From Pseudomonadales bacterium (lineage in GTDB: Bacteria; Pseudomonadota; Gammaproteobacteria; Pseudomonadales; Halieaceae), in the NCBI GenBank assembly GCA_024234815.1, contig JACKNO010000001.1, forward strand, positions 1,550,001-1,614,000: DNA of 64,000 bases. The letters run 5' to 3'. Below, piece by piece: positions 26,890 to 35,584 of this stretch. Made by a program: the position numbers and the translations under genes. The notes under the pieces were generated by a model. That model saw nothing but the letters and a program-made list of their open reading frames with translations. It made no database searches and had not been told where the DNA came from. Position 1 is the stretch's first letter. Every line of letters starts with the position of its first letter.

Positions 26890-28094
26890 CGCCCCTGCTG
26901 CCGGTTGCAGAAGCACTGGAGCGGGTACTGGCATCCGCTACAGGCACACCGCCGGTGCAGGAAATGGCGCTGCTCGATGCCCTGGGCGCCGTCCTTGCCA
27001 GTGACATGGTTGCAGGCATAGCGGTGCCAGGTGAGGCAAACAGTGCGATGGATGGGTACGCACTGCGCGCGGCGGATGCGACCAAACCCCTGCCGGTGAG
27101 CATGCGCATCGCTGCGGGGGCGCCGGGTGGGGTATTTCTGGCTGAGGGTACGGCCGCACGTATTTTTACCGGCGCGGCAGTTCCCCCGGGGGCGGACGCG
27201 GTGGTCATGCAGGAAAATTGCCTCGAGCAGGACTCCGTGGTGACCGTCTCTGGCCCCGTAACCCCGGGGCAGAATATACGCCCGCGCGGCCAGGACATTG
27301 AACCGGGTGCCACCGTGCTGACCAGGGGCAGGAAGCTGCGTCCGCAGGATATGGGCCTGCTGGCCTCAATGGGGCTTTCGAGGGTGCCGGTCTACCGGCC
27401 CCTGCGGGTGGCGGTACTTTCGACCGGCGATGAACTGGTGGAGCCCGGCACGGCCGCATTGCGCAGTGGCCAGCTGTACAATTCCAATCGCTATACGCTG
27501 GCTGGACTGGTGCGCTCCCTGGGCATGACGCTGGTTGATCGGGGGATAGTGCCAGACGACCCTGCCGCTACCGCCGATGCGCTCGCCGAAGCCGCGGACA
27601 GTGCCGATTGCGTTATAAGCTCCGGCGGTGTCTCGGTGGGAGAGGAAGATCACGTCAAGGCGCAGGTCGAACGTCTCGGGCGGCTGGATCTGTGGAAACT
27701 GGCCATCAAGCCCGGCAAGCCGCTGGCGTTCGGCCGTATTGGATCCACCCCCTTCATCGGCCTGCCGGGCAATCCCACTTCCGTATTTGTCACATTCTGC
27801 CTGATAGCGCGCCCTTTCCTGCTGAAACTACAGGGGGCCAGCGCACCGGCTCTGCCCACTATACAGGCCACCGCGATGTTTGAGGTGGGTAATCCGGGAA
27901 GTCGCCAGGATTACCGGCGGGTGAATCTCTCCAGCGACCCTGCCGATGGACTGCAGGCGCACATGTTTCCCAACCAGAGCTCCGGTGTACTCAGTTCGGT
28001 GAGTCACAGCGATGCGCTTGCTATTATTCCGCCGGGTACGACGCTGGCAAAGGGTGACCGGATACAGGTTATTCTGCTCGATCTGTTGACCTGA
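26886..28094 (+). CDS. moeA: Molybdopterin molybdenumtransferase MoeA
   Basis: MoeA inserts molybdate into adenylylated molybdopterin. The 402-residue protein has NSAMDGYALR (about residues 54-63), STGDELVEPG, SSGGVSVGEEDHV and the C-terminal GLPGNPTSVFVTF, all MoeA landmarks. The start is TTG at 26886, inside the last codons of moaB; GAGGAAGG at 26876-26883 places it well and implies translational coupling. The moaB-moeA pair supplies cofactor for molybdoenzymes, none of which is encoded in this window. Confidence 0.95.
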   Translation: MTPLLPVAEALERVLASATGTPPVQEMALLDALGAVLASDMVAGIAVPGEANSAMDGYALRAADATKPLPVSMRIAAGAPGGVFLAEGTAARIFTGAAVPPGADAVVMQENCLEQDSVVTVSGPVTPGQNIRPRGQDIEPGATVLTRGRKLRPQDMGLLASMGLSRVPVYRPLRVAVLSTGDELVEPGTAALRSGQLYNSNRYTLAGLVRSLGMTLVDRGIVPDDPAATADALAEAADSADCVISSGGVSVGEEDHVKAQVERLGRLDLWKLAIKPGKPLAFGRIGSTPFIGLPGNPTSVFVTFCLIARPFLLKLQGASAPALPTIQATAMFEVGNPGSRQDYRRVNLSSDPADGLQAHMFPNQSSGVLSSVSHSDALAIIPPGTTLAKGDRIQVILLDLLT

Positions 28095-28099
28095 AAACC

Positions 28100-28125
28100 G
28101 GGCGGCTGTCCGACACAGGCCGCCC
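28100..28125. terminator. Stem-loop between convergent moeA and fabB
   Basis: GGGCGG (28100-28105) pairs with CCGCCC (28120-28125), with further partial pairing of TGT and ACA inside. It lies in the 45-base space between the two stop codons. There is no T-run on either strand, so it is only a possible bidirectional terminator. Confidence 0.4.
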
Positions 28126-28139
28126 GCGGACCGGGTTGA

Positions 28140-29366
28140 TCAGTCGGAATATTTCTGGAATACCAACGAGGCGTTGGTGCCCCCGAATCCGAAGCTGTTG
28201 GACATTACCCGCTGCAGGTCGACGTTGTCGTGACGCTGCAGGGCGATGGGCAGGCCCTCGGCCTCCGGGTCCAGGGTCTCGATATTGGCGGACGCGGCGA
28301 TAAATCCCTTTTGCTGCATAAGCAAGGAATAGATGGCCTCCTGTACGCCGGCAGCGCCCAATGAATGCCCTGACAGGGATTTGGTGGAGCCGACGACGGG
28401 GATGTGATCCCGGTCCTGGTAGGCGGTGCGCACGGCTTTCAACTCCTGAATGTCGCCGGCGGGGGTGCTGGTGCCGTGGGCGTTAATGTAGTCCACCGGC
28501 CCCGTTACGGTGGCAAGGGCCTGCTGCATGCAGCGCACGGCGCCTTCACCGGAGGGCGCCACCATGTCGTAGCCGTCGGATGTCGCGCCGTATCCCACGA
28601 GTTCCGCGTATATTTTGGCTCCCCGCTTGAGAGCATGTTCCAGGTCTTCCACGACCAGCATGCCGCCGCCGCCGGCAATGACGAAGCCATCACGATTGGC
28701 ATCGTAAGCCCTGGAGGCCTTCTCGGGAGTGTCGTTGTACTTGGTTGAGAGCGCACCCATGGCATCAAACAGGCAGCTCAGGGCCCAGTGGAGCTCCTCG
28801 CCGCCCCCGGCAAACACAATGTCCTGTTTGCCGAGTTGAATCTGCTCCATCGCGTTGCCTATACAGTGCGCGCTGGTGGAGCAGGCGGAGGATATGGAGT
28901 AGTTAACACCCTTGATCCTGAACGGGGTGGCCAGACAGGCCGAAACGGTGCTGCCCATGGTCTGGGTGACACGATACGGTCCTACCTTGCGAATTCCGCG
29001 CTCCCGCAGAATATCGGCGGCTTCCACCTGCATGGCCGCCGATGCGCCTCCGGAACCTGCGATGATGCCAGTGCGGACGTTGGATATGTCCGCATCTTTC
29101 AGTTTGGCGTCGTCTATGGCCTGCTGCATGGCGACATATGCGTAGGCCGCGGCGTCCCCCATAAAGCGAAGTTGTTTGCGATCGACCAGCGCGCGCAGGT
29201 CGAGCTCGGGTGCGCCCGCCACGTGGGAGCGCATACCCATATCGATTTGCTCCTGGCGGGTCTTGATTCCAGAGCGACCCTCGTGCAGCGAGCGGGCGAC
29301 TGATTCTGCGTCATTGCCGAGGCAGGAGACTATGCCCAGCCCGGTAATTACTACTCTTTTACCCAT
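28140..29366 (-). CDS. fabB: Beta-ketoacyl-ACP synthase I
   Basis: FabB elongates cis-unsaturated acyl-ACPs and is essential for unsaturated fatty acid synthesis with FabA. The 408-residue protein has the catalytic cysteine in SSACSTSAHC and catalytic histidines in NAHGTSTPAGD and SLSGHSLGAAG. The frame is open further upstream, but ATG at 29366 (MGKRVVITGLGIVSCLG) is canonical and is preceded by GGAGTCCTTTTAATCC. It begins four bases after the fabA stop, as in the pseudomonad fabAB operon. Confidence 0.97.
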   Translation of the reverse strand: MGKRVVITGLGIVSCLGNDAESVARSLHEGRSGIKTRQEQIDMGMRSHVAGAPELDLRALVDRKQLRFMGDAAAYAYVAMQQAIDDAKLKDADISNVRTGIIAGSGGASAAMQVEAADILRERGIRKVGPYRVTQTMGSTVSACLATPFRIKGVNYSISSACSTSAHCIGNAMEQIQLGKQDIVFAGGGEELHWALSCLFDAMGALSTKYNDTPEKASRAYDANRDGFVIAGGGGMLVVEDLEHALKRGAKIYAELVGYGATSDGYDMVAPSGEGAVRCMQQALATVTGPVDYINAHGTSTPAGDIQELKAVRTAYQDRDHIPVVGSTKSLSGHSLGAAGVQEAIYSLLMQQKGFIAASANIETLDPEAEGLPIALQRHDNVDLQRVMSNSFGFGGTNASLVFQKYSD

Positions 29367-29370
29367 TGGA

Positions 29371-29886
29371 TTAAAAGGACTCCGTCGATTGGAACAGGCC
29401 GACACGCAGGTCGGATGCGTTGTATATCTCGCGATCGTCTACCATCACAATACCATCGGCGATTCCCATCACCAGCTTGCGTTCGATGACGCGCCGTATA
29501 TTGATGTTATAGGTTACCCTGGAGGCGGACGGTAGAACCTGGCCACTGAACTTGACCTCGCCGCAGCCCAGCGCGCGACCCCGGCCAGGGTTTCCACGCC
29601 AGCCCAGGAAAAAGCCCACCAACTGCCACAAGGCGTCCAGTCCCAGGCAGCCGGGCATCACAGGGTCGCCGGGGAAGTGACACTGAAAAAACCACAGGTC
29701 CGGATGAATGTCGAGTTCGGCAATGATCTGGCCTTTGCCGTGCTCGCCGCCCTCGGAACTGATGTGGGTTATGCGGTCGAGCATCAGCATATTGTCAGTG
29801 GGCAATTGCGCGTTGCCGGGACCGAATAACTTACCTTTGCCGCAGTTGATCAGTTCGTCCTTGCTGTAGGCACTTTTCGCTGTCAT
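29371..29886 (-). CDS. fabA: 3-hydroxydecanoyl-ACP dehydratase/isomerase
   Basis: FabA dehydrates 3-hydroxydecanoyl-ACP and isomerises the product, creating the cis double bond for unsaturated fatty acids. The 171-residue product carries the catalytic histidine in QCHFPGDPVMPGCLGLDALWQ and the conserved aspartate a few residues later. It is the first gene of a fabA-fabB operon. Its upstream region carries an inverted repeat over a candidate promoter. Confidence 0.97.
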   Translation of the reverse strand: MTAKSAYSKDELINCGKGKLFGPGNAQLPTDNMLMLDRITHISSEGGEHGKGQIIAELDIHPDLWFFQCHFPGDPVMPGCLGLDALWQLVGFFLGWRGNPGRGRALGCGEVKFSGQVLPSASRVTYNINIRRVIERKLVMGIADGIVMVDDREIYNASDLRVGLFQSTESF

Positions 29887-30189
29887 AGCTTATCCAGTGT
29901 TGGCATGAAGTCTGCACTTCCCGGTCCGGGATGGCGACGCCCGGTCGCCGGAATCAATGCGGCACTCCTGAGATGAGAGTTCACTCATTTTAATAGTTGA
30001 TGCGCACAAGTCCAGCGCATTTCCGGGCCAGTTCAGAAATGTGAAAAGCCTCTGCAAACCTCTGGCGGCGGCTGTAGCCAAGGATAGGGGCATCCGTTAC
30101 CATACTGCAGATAGTGATCGCAGGTTCTTATTGCGAGCCCCACCTACTTACAATTGCACCGTGGATATAGGCGGTGATACAGGAAAAGC
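29887..30189. other. Divergent intergenic region between fabA and algA
   Basis: This 303-base gap separates divergent fabA and the mannose-1-phosphate guanylyltransferase gene. No open frame of note was seen. For fabA (minus strand) a candidate promoter is TGGACT (30014-30009), a 16-base spacer and TAAAAT (29992-29987). No convincing promoter for the plus-strand gene was fixed. Confidence 0.5.
29973..29988. promoter_or_regulatory. Inverted repeat over the fabA promoter
   Basis: ATGAG (29973-29977), six bases, CTCAT (29984-29988). It overlaps the candidate fabA -10 box and start region, the position of a repressor operator. In other Gammaproteobacteria fabAB is controlled by FabR or DesT; this repeat does not obviously match either site, so the regulator is unknown. 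Confidence 0.3.
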
Positions 30190-31599
30190 ATGTTAACACC
30201 TGTCCTTCTCTCCGGAGGCGTCGGCAGTCGGCTTTGGCCGGTCTCGCGTGAGACCCACCCCAAACAGTTTCTGCCGCTTGCCGGGGAGCTGTCCATGCTG
30301 CAGGAAACCTTGCAGCGTACAGCCGGACTGGAGGAAACCGCGCCCCTGGTGGTGTGCAACGAAGAGCATCGCTTCATGGTGGCGGAGCAATTGCGGCAGG
30401 TCGATATCAAGGCGAGCGCGCTCATTCTTGAGCCCCAGGGTCGCAATACCGCGCCGGCCGTAGCGCTGGCGGCCTTGCAAGCGCTTGCTTCCGACCCTGA
30501 AGCGCTGCTTCTGGTCCTGCCTGCGGACCACCTTATCCAGAACGTGAACGCATTTGCCGCAGCGGTCAGCCAGGCTGTGCCCCTGGCCGAAGCGGGACGG
30601 TTGATGACCTTCGGCGTGGTTCCCTCCAGCCCCGAAACAGGTTACGGGTACATAAAATGTGGACCGACGCTCGCAGCTGATATGTATGAACTGGAGCGCT
30701 TTGTAGAGAAGCCCGATGCAAGTACCGCACAGGCTTACCTCGACAGCGGCAGCTACCTTTGGAACAGCGGTATGTTCCTGCTGCGCGCAGCCACCTATCT
30801 CGAGCAACTGGGCGAGTATGCCCCGCAGATTCTCGATTGCTGTCGACGCTCCATGGACCAGGCCAGTACCGATATGGATTTCGTGCGCCCGGCCGCGGCG
30901 GCCTTCCTGGAATGCCCCAGCGACAGTATCGACTATGCAGTGATGGAGAAGACCTCCTCCGGCGGCGTGGTGTCGCTGGATTGTGGCTGGAGCGACGTGG
31001 GTGCATGGTCCGCTTTGTGGGATGTCGCTGTGCGTGACGGCGAAGGCAATGTCGCCAGCGGTGATGTTATGCTCGACAATTGCACGAACAGTTATTTTCG
31101 AAGCGATTCGAGGCTGGTGGCCGCCACTGGAGTGGCCAACCTTGTTGTGGTCGAAACCGCCGACGCGGTACTGGTGGCGGATCGCTCGCGGGTGCAGGAT
31201 GTAAAACGCATCGTCAATCGCCTCAAGGAACAGCAGCGCCCGGAGGTCACCCAGCACAGGCGGGTATACCGTCCATGGGGTTCCTACGAATCGCTGGTGA
31301 CATCCGAGCGTTTCCAGGTGAAGCGAATAGTCGTAAATCCGGGCCAGACTCTTTCCCTGCAAATGCATCATCATCGCGCAGAGCATTGGGTGGTGGTACA
31401 TGGGACTGCGGAAGTCACCTGTGAAGATAAGGTGTTTATGCTGGGCGAAGACGAATCTACATATATCCCGCTGGGGCATAAGCACAGATTGGCCAACCCC
31501 GGGCGAATCCCGCTGGAGCTGATTGAAGTTCAGTCCGGGGCGTACCTCGGAGAGGACGACATCGTGCGCTATGAGGATATCTACGGGCGCAGCGAATAA
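30190..31599 (+). CDS. algA: Mannose-1-phosphate guanylyltransferase / mannose-6-phosphate isomerase
   Basis: This bifunctional enzyme makes GDP-mannose: the C-terminal cupin isomerises fructose-6-phosphate to mannose-6-phosphate, and the N-terminal nucleotidyltransferase joins mannose-1-phosphate to GTP. The 469-residue protein has SGGVGSRLWPVSRETHPKQF at residues 8-27 and VEKPD mid-protein. The type II isomerase cupin near residues 390-450 contains LQMHHHRAEHWVV and IPLGHKHRLANPG. It heads a sugar-nucleotide block with galU and the phosphomannomutase. manC is an equivalent name. Confidence 0.94.
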   Translation: MLTPVLLSGGVGSRLWPVSRETHPKQFLPLAGELSMLQETLQRTAGLEETAPLVVCNEEHRFMVAEQLRQVDIKASALILEPQGRNTAPAVALAALQALASDPEALLLVLPADHLIQNVNAFAAAVSQAVPLAEAGRLMTFGVVPSSPETGYGYIKCGPTLAADMYELERFVEKPDASTAQAYLDSGSYLWNSGMFLLRAATYLEQLGEYAPQILDCCRRSMDQASTDMDFVRPAAAAFLECPSDSIDYAVMEKTSSGGVVSLDCGWSDVGAWSALWDVAVRDGEGNVASGDVMLDNCTNSYFRSDSRLVAATGVANLVVVETADAVLVADRSRVQDVKRIVNRLKEQQRPEVTQHRRVYRPWGSYESLVTSERFQVKRIVVNPGQTLSLQMHHHRAEHWVVVHGTAEVTCEDKVFMLGEDESTYIPLGHKHRLANPGRIPLELIEVQSGAYLGEDDIVRYEDIYGRSE

Positions 31600-31623
31600 A
31601 ATCACTTTTTGCATGGAGCGACA

Positions 31624-32454
31624 ATGAGAATCACCAAATGTCTATTCCCGGTCGCCGGCTACGGCACCCGATTCCTGCCGGCTACCAAGAGCATGCCGAA
31701 GGAAATGTTACCCATTGTGAACAAGCCGCTGGTGCAGTATGGCGTCGAGGAGGCTATCGCCGCCGGCATGACTACCTGCGCCATGGTTACCGGTCGCGGC
31801 AAACGCGCGATTGCCGACCACTTCGATATCAGTTTTGAGCTTGAGCACCAGATATCCGGTAGCGGCAAGGAAGCCTACCTGGAAAGTATTCGCAGCGTAC
31901 TGGACAAGGGCGTGTTCACCATGGTGCGCCAGCGCGAGATGAAGGGGCTTGGCCACGCGATTCTCACGGGTCAGTCGCTGATAGGAAACGAACCGTTTGG
32001 TGTGCTGTTGTCTGACGATTTGTGCCTGAATGAGGGTCCCGGTGTGTTGGCGCAAATGGCGGAACTGTACAACCAGTTCCGTTGCTCCATCGTGGCAATC
32101 CAGGAAGTGCCGCCCGAGGATGTGGGCAGCTACGGGGTGATAGCGGGAGAGAGTCTCAGGGATGGCATCTACCGGGTAGACGAGATGGTTGAAAAACCGG
32201 ATCCCGAGAATGCGCCTTCAAACCTTGCCATCATTGGACGCTACATTCTCACGCCTGATATTTTTGACATTATTCGCGAGACACCCCCGGGTGCCAACGG
32301 AGAAATCCAGTTGACCGATGCCCTGCAGATACAGGCCAAACGCGGCTGTGTCATGGCATACAAGTTCAAGGGTCGCCGCTTCGACTGCGGCAGCGTGCCC
32401 GGTTTTGTCGAAGCGACCAATTTTGTGTACAAGAACTATTACGCCAAGCCGTAA
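31624..32454 (+). CDS. galU: UTP-glucose-1-phosphate uridylyltransferase
   Basis: GalU makes UDP-glucose for exopolysaccharide, lipopolysaccharide and osmolyte synthesis. The 276-residue protein has KCLFPVAGYGTRFLPATKSMPKEMLPI (about residues 5-31), the nucleotide-binding signature, and VEKP in MVEKPDPENAPSN. The ATG at 31624 follows TGGAGCGACA; an in-frame ATG at 31609 is possible but lacks a ribosome binding site. It lies 24 bases after algA and 12 before the phosphomannomutase gene. Confidence 0.95.
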   Translation: MRITKCLFPVAGYGTRFLPATKSMPKEMLPIVNKPLVQYGVEEAIAAGMTTCAMVTGRGKRAIADHFDISFELEHQISGSGKEAYLESIRSVLDKGVFTMVRQREMKGLGHAILTGQSLIGNEPFGVLLSDDLCLNEGPGVLAQMAELYNQFRCSIVAIQEVPPEDVGSYGVIAGESLRDGIYRVDEMVEKPDPENAPSNLAIIGRYILTPDIFDIIRETPPGANGEIQLTDALQIQAKRGCVMAYKFKGRRFDCGSVPGFVEATNFVYKNYYAKP

Positions 32455-32466
32455 GGAGTTGCGCCC

Positions 32467-33819
32467 GTGGAAAAAATTACCTGCTTCAAGGCCTATGACG
32501 TCCGGGGTCGCGTACCCGATCAGCTGAATGAAGATATCGCCCGCCGCATCGGCCGGGCGTACGCGGAGGTGATCAAGCCGCGTCAGGTAGTGGTAGGACA
32601 TGACATACGGCTGACCAGTGAGGCGATCAAGGGCGCATTGGTAGCGGGTCTGCTCGAGCAGGGAGTGGATGTCTATGACATCGGCCTGAGTGGCACCGAG
32701 GAAATATATTTCGCCACCTCACACGCCGGAATGGACGGCGGTATTGCCGTGACTGCAAGCCACAATCCCAAGGATTACAACGGCATGAAGTTCGTGCGGG
32801 AAGAGTCCAAACCAATTTCCGGCGATACCGGCCTGTTTGATATCCAGGCCATTGCCGAAAAGAACGAATTTGAGCCGGCCTCCCGACCGGGACAACTGCA
32901 CACCCTGGATACGTCCGAGGCATATATCCAGCACCTGTTGTCTTATGTGGACGTGTCCACCCTAAAGCCCCTGAAAATCGTAGTGGACGCCGGCAATGGC
33001 GGTGCCGGACGGGTAGTTGACCTGCTGGAGCCGCATCTTCCTTTCGAGTTTATCAAGTTACATCACGAACCGGATGGCAACTTCCCGAATGGCGTGCCCA
33101 ATCCGCTAGTAGTGGAAAACCGCACTGCAACGATTGCGGCAGTGCGCGAACACGGCGCAGACCTCGGTTTGGGTTGGGATGGTGACTTTGATCGCTGCTT
33201 CTTCTTTGATGAACACGGCGAATTTATTGAAGGCTATTACGTAGTGGGCCTGCTTGCCGAGGCGTTCCTGAAAAGACAGGGACCCGCGCGCGTGGTACAT
33301 GACCCGCGCCTGGTGTGGAACACGATTGACATCGTCGAAGCCCTGGGTGGAGAGGCGGTACAGAGCAAAACCGGGCATGCGTTCATCAAGGAGCGGATGC
33401 GCCTTGAGAACGCCGTGTATGGTGGGGAGATGAGCGCCCACCATTATTTTCGCGATTTTGCCTACTGTGACAGCGGTATGATTCCGTGGCTGTTGGTGAC
33501 AGCCCTGGTGAGTGATGCGCAACAAGGGCTTTCCACCCTTGTTGCCCGGCGTATGGCCGCATATCCCTGTAGCGGTGAGATCAATCGCACGATCGAGAAT
33601 CCGGCCGTAGTGCTTGCCCGTGCCGAAGAGACCTATCGCGAGCAGGCCGAGACTATCGAGCACGTGGATGGCCTGAGTATGGTGCTGGGGGACTGGCGCT
33701 TTAACCTGCGCATGTCCAACACCGAGCCCGTGGTACGCCTGAATGTCGAAAGCCGCGGGGACCCGGCTCTCATGCAGGCTAAAACCAAAGAACTTCTGGC
33801 CCTGATCGACGCCACCTGA
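32467..33819 (+). CDS. Phosphomannomutase/phosphoglucomutase
   Basis: This enzyme interconverts hexose 6-phosphates and 1-phosphates, linking the AlgA and GalU steps. The 450-residue protein has the phosphoserine loop TASHNPKDYNG (about residues 94-104), the metal loop DGDFDRCFFFD (about residues 240-250) and the C-terminal phosphate-binding RMSNTEPVVRLNVES. It resembles the ManB/CpsG group. The GTG start at 32467 follows AAGGAGTTGCGCCC. The algA-galU-mutase order is consistent with a nucleotide-sugar supply operon; manB, cpsG or algC could all be used as names. Confidence 0.9.
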   Translation: MEKITCFKAYDVRGRVPDQLNEDIARRIGRAYAEVIKPRQVVVGHDIRLTSEAIKGALVAGLLEQGVDVYDIGLSGTEEIYFATSHAGMDGGIAVTASHNPKDYNGMKFVREESKPISGDTGLFDIQAIAEKNEFEPASRPGQLHTLDTSEAYIQHLLSYVDVSTLKPLKIVVDAGNGGAGRVVDLLEPHLPFEFIKLHHEPDGNFPNGVPNPLVVENRTATIAAVREHGADLGLGWDGDFDRCFFFDEHGEFIEGYYVVGLLAEAFLKRQGPARVVHDPRLVWNTIDIVEALGGEAVQSKTGHAFIKERMRLENAVYGGEMSAHHYFRDFAYCDSGMIPWLLVTALVSDAQQGLSTLVARRMAAYPCSGEINRTIENPAVVLARAEETYREQAETIEHVDGLSMVLGDWRFNLRMSNTEPVVRLNVESRGDPALMQAKTKELLALIDAT

Positions 33820-33847
33820 GCGCGGCCGGCAGCTGCCAGCCCCGCTA

Positions 33848-35485
33848 TCAGGTCTGGGCCCTGCGCCACTCGCGCAGCAGCCGCTCAGTCGCCGGGTCCA
33901 TCTCCCCGGACCCTTCCTCGCCGCAAAGACGGCCGAGTATTTCAGTGCCTATCTCCTTGCCTAGTTCTACGCCCCACTGGTCGAAGGGGTTGATGCCCCA
34001 CAGGCGAGCGCTGCAAAACGTGCGGTGTTCATACAATGCCAGGAGTGCGCCCAATGTCGCCGGGCTGAGACATTCCATGGTGATGACGCTGTTGGGGCGA
34101 CTGCCCGGCATGGCCAGGTGCGGCGCCAGCCGGTCTGCCTCCGCTTCATCCAGGCCGCGACCCAGCAGTGCGGTGCGCGCCGCTTCGGGCGTGCGCCCCA
34201 CCATCAGTGTGCGACTCTGGGCCAGGCAGTTTGCCACCAGGCGCCGGTGCTGCTCATGCATGCCGGTGTGTGTCTGCAGCGGCAGCACAAAGTCGGCGGG
34301 ACACAGCAGCGTGCCCTGGTGCAGCAACTGGTGAAATGAGTGCTGGCCCATGGTGCCGGCGGATCCCCACAATACCGCCCCGGTGTTGTAGGGTAGCGGC
34401 CTGCCATCGGCATTTACCCGCTTGCCGTTACTTTCCATCGTCAACTGCTGCAGGAAGTCCGGGAGACGTTGCAGGCTATTGTCGTAGGGCAGTACCACGT
34501 GATTGCCGGCGTCGAAGAAATTGCTGTACCACACCTCCAGCAGGCCCATGAGAAGCGGCATATTGGCCGCCGGATCGCTGCTGCGAAAATGCTCGTCCAT
34601 GGCCTCGGCGCCAGCGAGAAATTCCCTGAATCTCGTCCAGCCAACGGCAACCGCGCAACTCAGGCCGATAGCGGACCATACCGAGTAGCGACCGCCTACC
34701 CAGTCCCACATGGGCAGGCAGTTTTCCGAGGGTATGCCAAACTCGGCAGCGGCTGCCAGGTTGGAAGTGACGGCCACGAAATGTTTATCCAGGTCGGATT
34801 CATTCGCGCCGGCATTGGTCAACCAGGCCCGTGCCGCCAGACTGTTGGTGAGGGTCTCCTCGGTTCGGAAAGACTTGGAACACACGATAAAAAGTGTCGT
34901 TTCGGGATCCAGGTCGAGCAAGGTGTCCTGCAGGTCAGCCGGATCCACGTTGGCTACAAAGTGGCAGCCAACACTGCCATGGAAGGGTTTGAGGGCCTCG
35001 GTGACCAGGCGAGGTCCCAGGTCGGACCCGCCGATGCCAATGTTAACCACGTCGGTTATGGTTGCGCCTGAGAATCCTTTCCGGAGACCGTCGTTCAGTT
35101 GCTCGGCCCATCGCTGCATCTTGTCGCGCGACTCGCAGACCTGCTTGAATCTGTCGTCCATGCCGTGGCTGCTGGAGGCTCGCAGCAGGGTGTGCAGCGC
35201 GGGCCTGTCCTCGGTGTTATTAATGTGCTCCCCGTCAAACAGGGCGGCAACGTCTCCCTCCAAACCACAGTCGATGGCCAGTTCCAGCAGTGCCTCGAGG
35301 GCCTGCCTGGTAAGGAGATGCTTGGAGTAGTCCAACTGCAGCCCGGCCGCTTGCAGGGTGAAGTCGGCAGCCCTGCCGGGGTCCTCGGCAAAGAGTTGCT
35401 CCATGGCGGTAGACTTCAACTCCTGCGCCATGGCCTGTAAGTCCCGATAGCCGGATAGTTCGGGCAGGAGTTTGCGTGATTTCAT
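33848..35485 (-). CDS. pgi: Glucose-6-phosphate isomerase
   Basis: Pgi interconverts glucose-6-phosphate and fructose-6-phosphate, the entry point to the mannose branch of the neighbouring genes. The 545-residue product has NIGIGGSDLGPRLV near residue 147, the signature GGRYSVWSAIGLS and the C-terminal NPFDQWGVELGKEIG with its essential lysine. The frame is open upstream, but ATG at 35485 (MKSRKLLPELSGYR) gives the family's usual start. It is convergent with the phosphomannomutase gene, with a 28-base gap. Confidence 0.96.
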   Translation of the reverse strand: MKSRKLLPELSGYRDLQAMAQELKSTAMEQLFAEDPGRAADFTLQAAGLQLDYSKHLLTRQALEALLELAIDCGLEGDVAALFDGEHINNTEDRPALHTLLRASSSHGMDDRFKQVCESRDKMQRWAEQLNDGLRKGFSGATITDVVNIGIGGSDLGPRLVTEALKPFHGSVGCHFVANVDPADLQDTLLDLDPETTLFIVCSKSFRTEETLTNSLAARAWLTNAGANESDLDKHFVAVTSNLAAAAEFGIPSENCLPMWDWVGGRYSVWSAIGLSCAVAVGWTRFREFLAGAEAMDEHFRSSDPAANMPLLMGLLEVWYSNFFDAGNHVVLPYDNSLQRLPDFLQQLTMESNGKRVNADGRPLPYNTGAVLWGSAGTMGQHSFHQLLHQGTLLCPADFVLPLQTHTGMHEQHRRLVANCLAQSRTLMVGRTPEAARTALLGRGLDEAEADRLAPHLAMPGSRPNSVITMECLSPATLGALLALYEHRTFCSARLWGINPFDQWGVELGKEIGTEILGRLCGEEGSGEMDPATERLLREWRRAQT

Positions 35486-35584
35486 GCTTGGACCTTGTCG
35501 CGGCGGGAGTAGGCAGGCCCTGAGTATAGGAAGGCTGCCGCATCGGTGCAATGTCACCGGGGGCGCGCGGGCGCCGAGGGCCGG

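Noticed and set aside
30193..31614. Open frame of 473 codons on the minus strand, antisense to algA
   Set aside because: It covers a clearly conserved gene and its histidine-rich product resembles no known protein.
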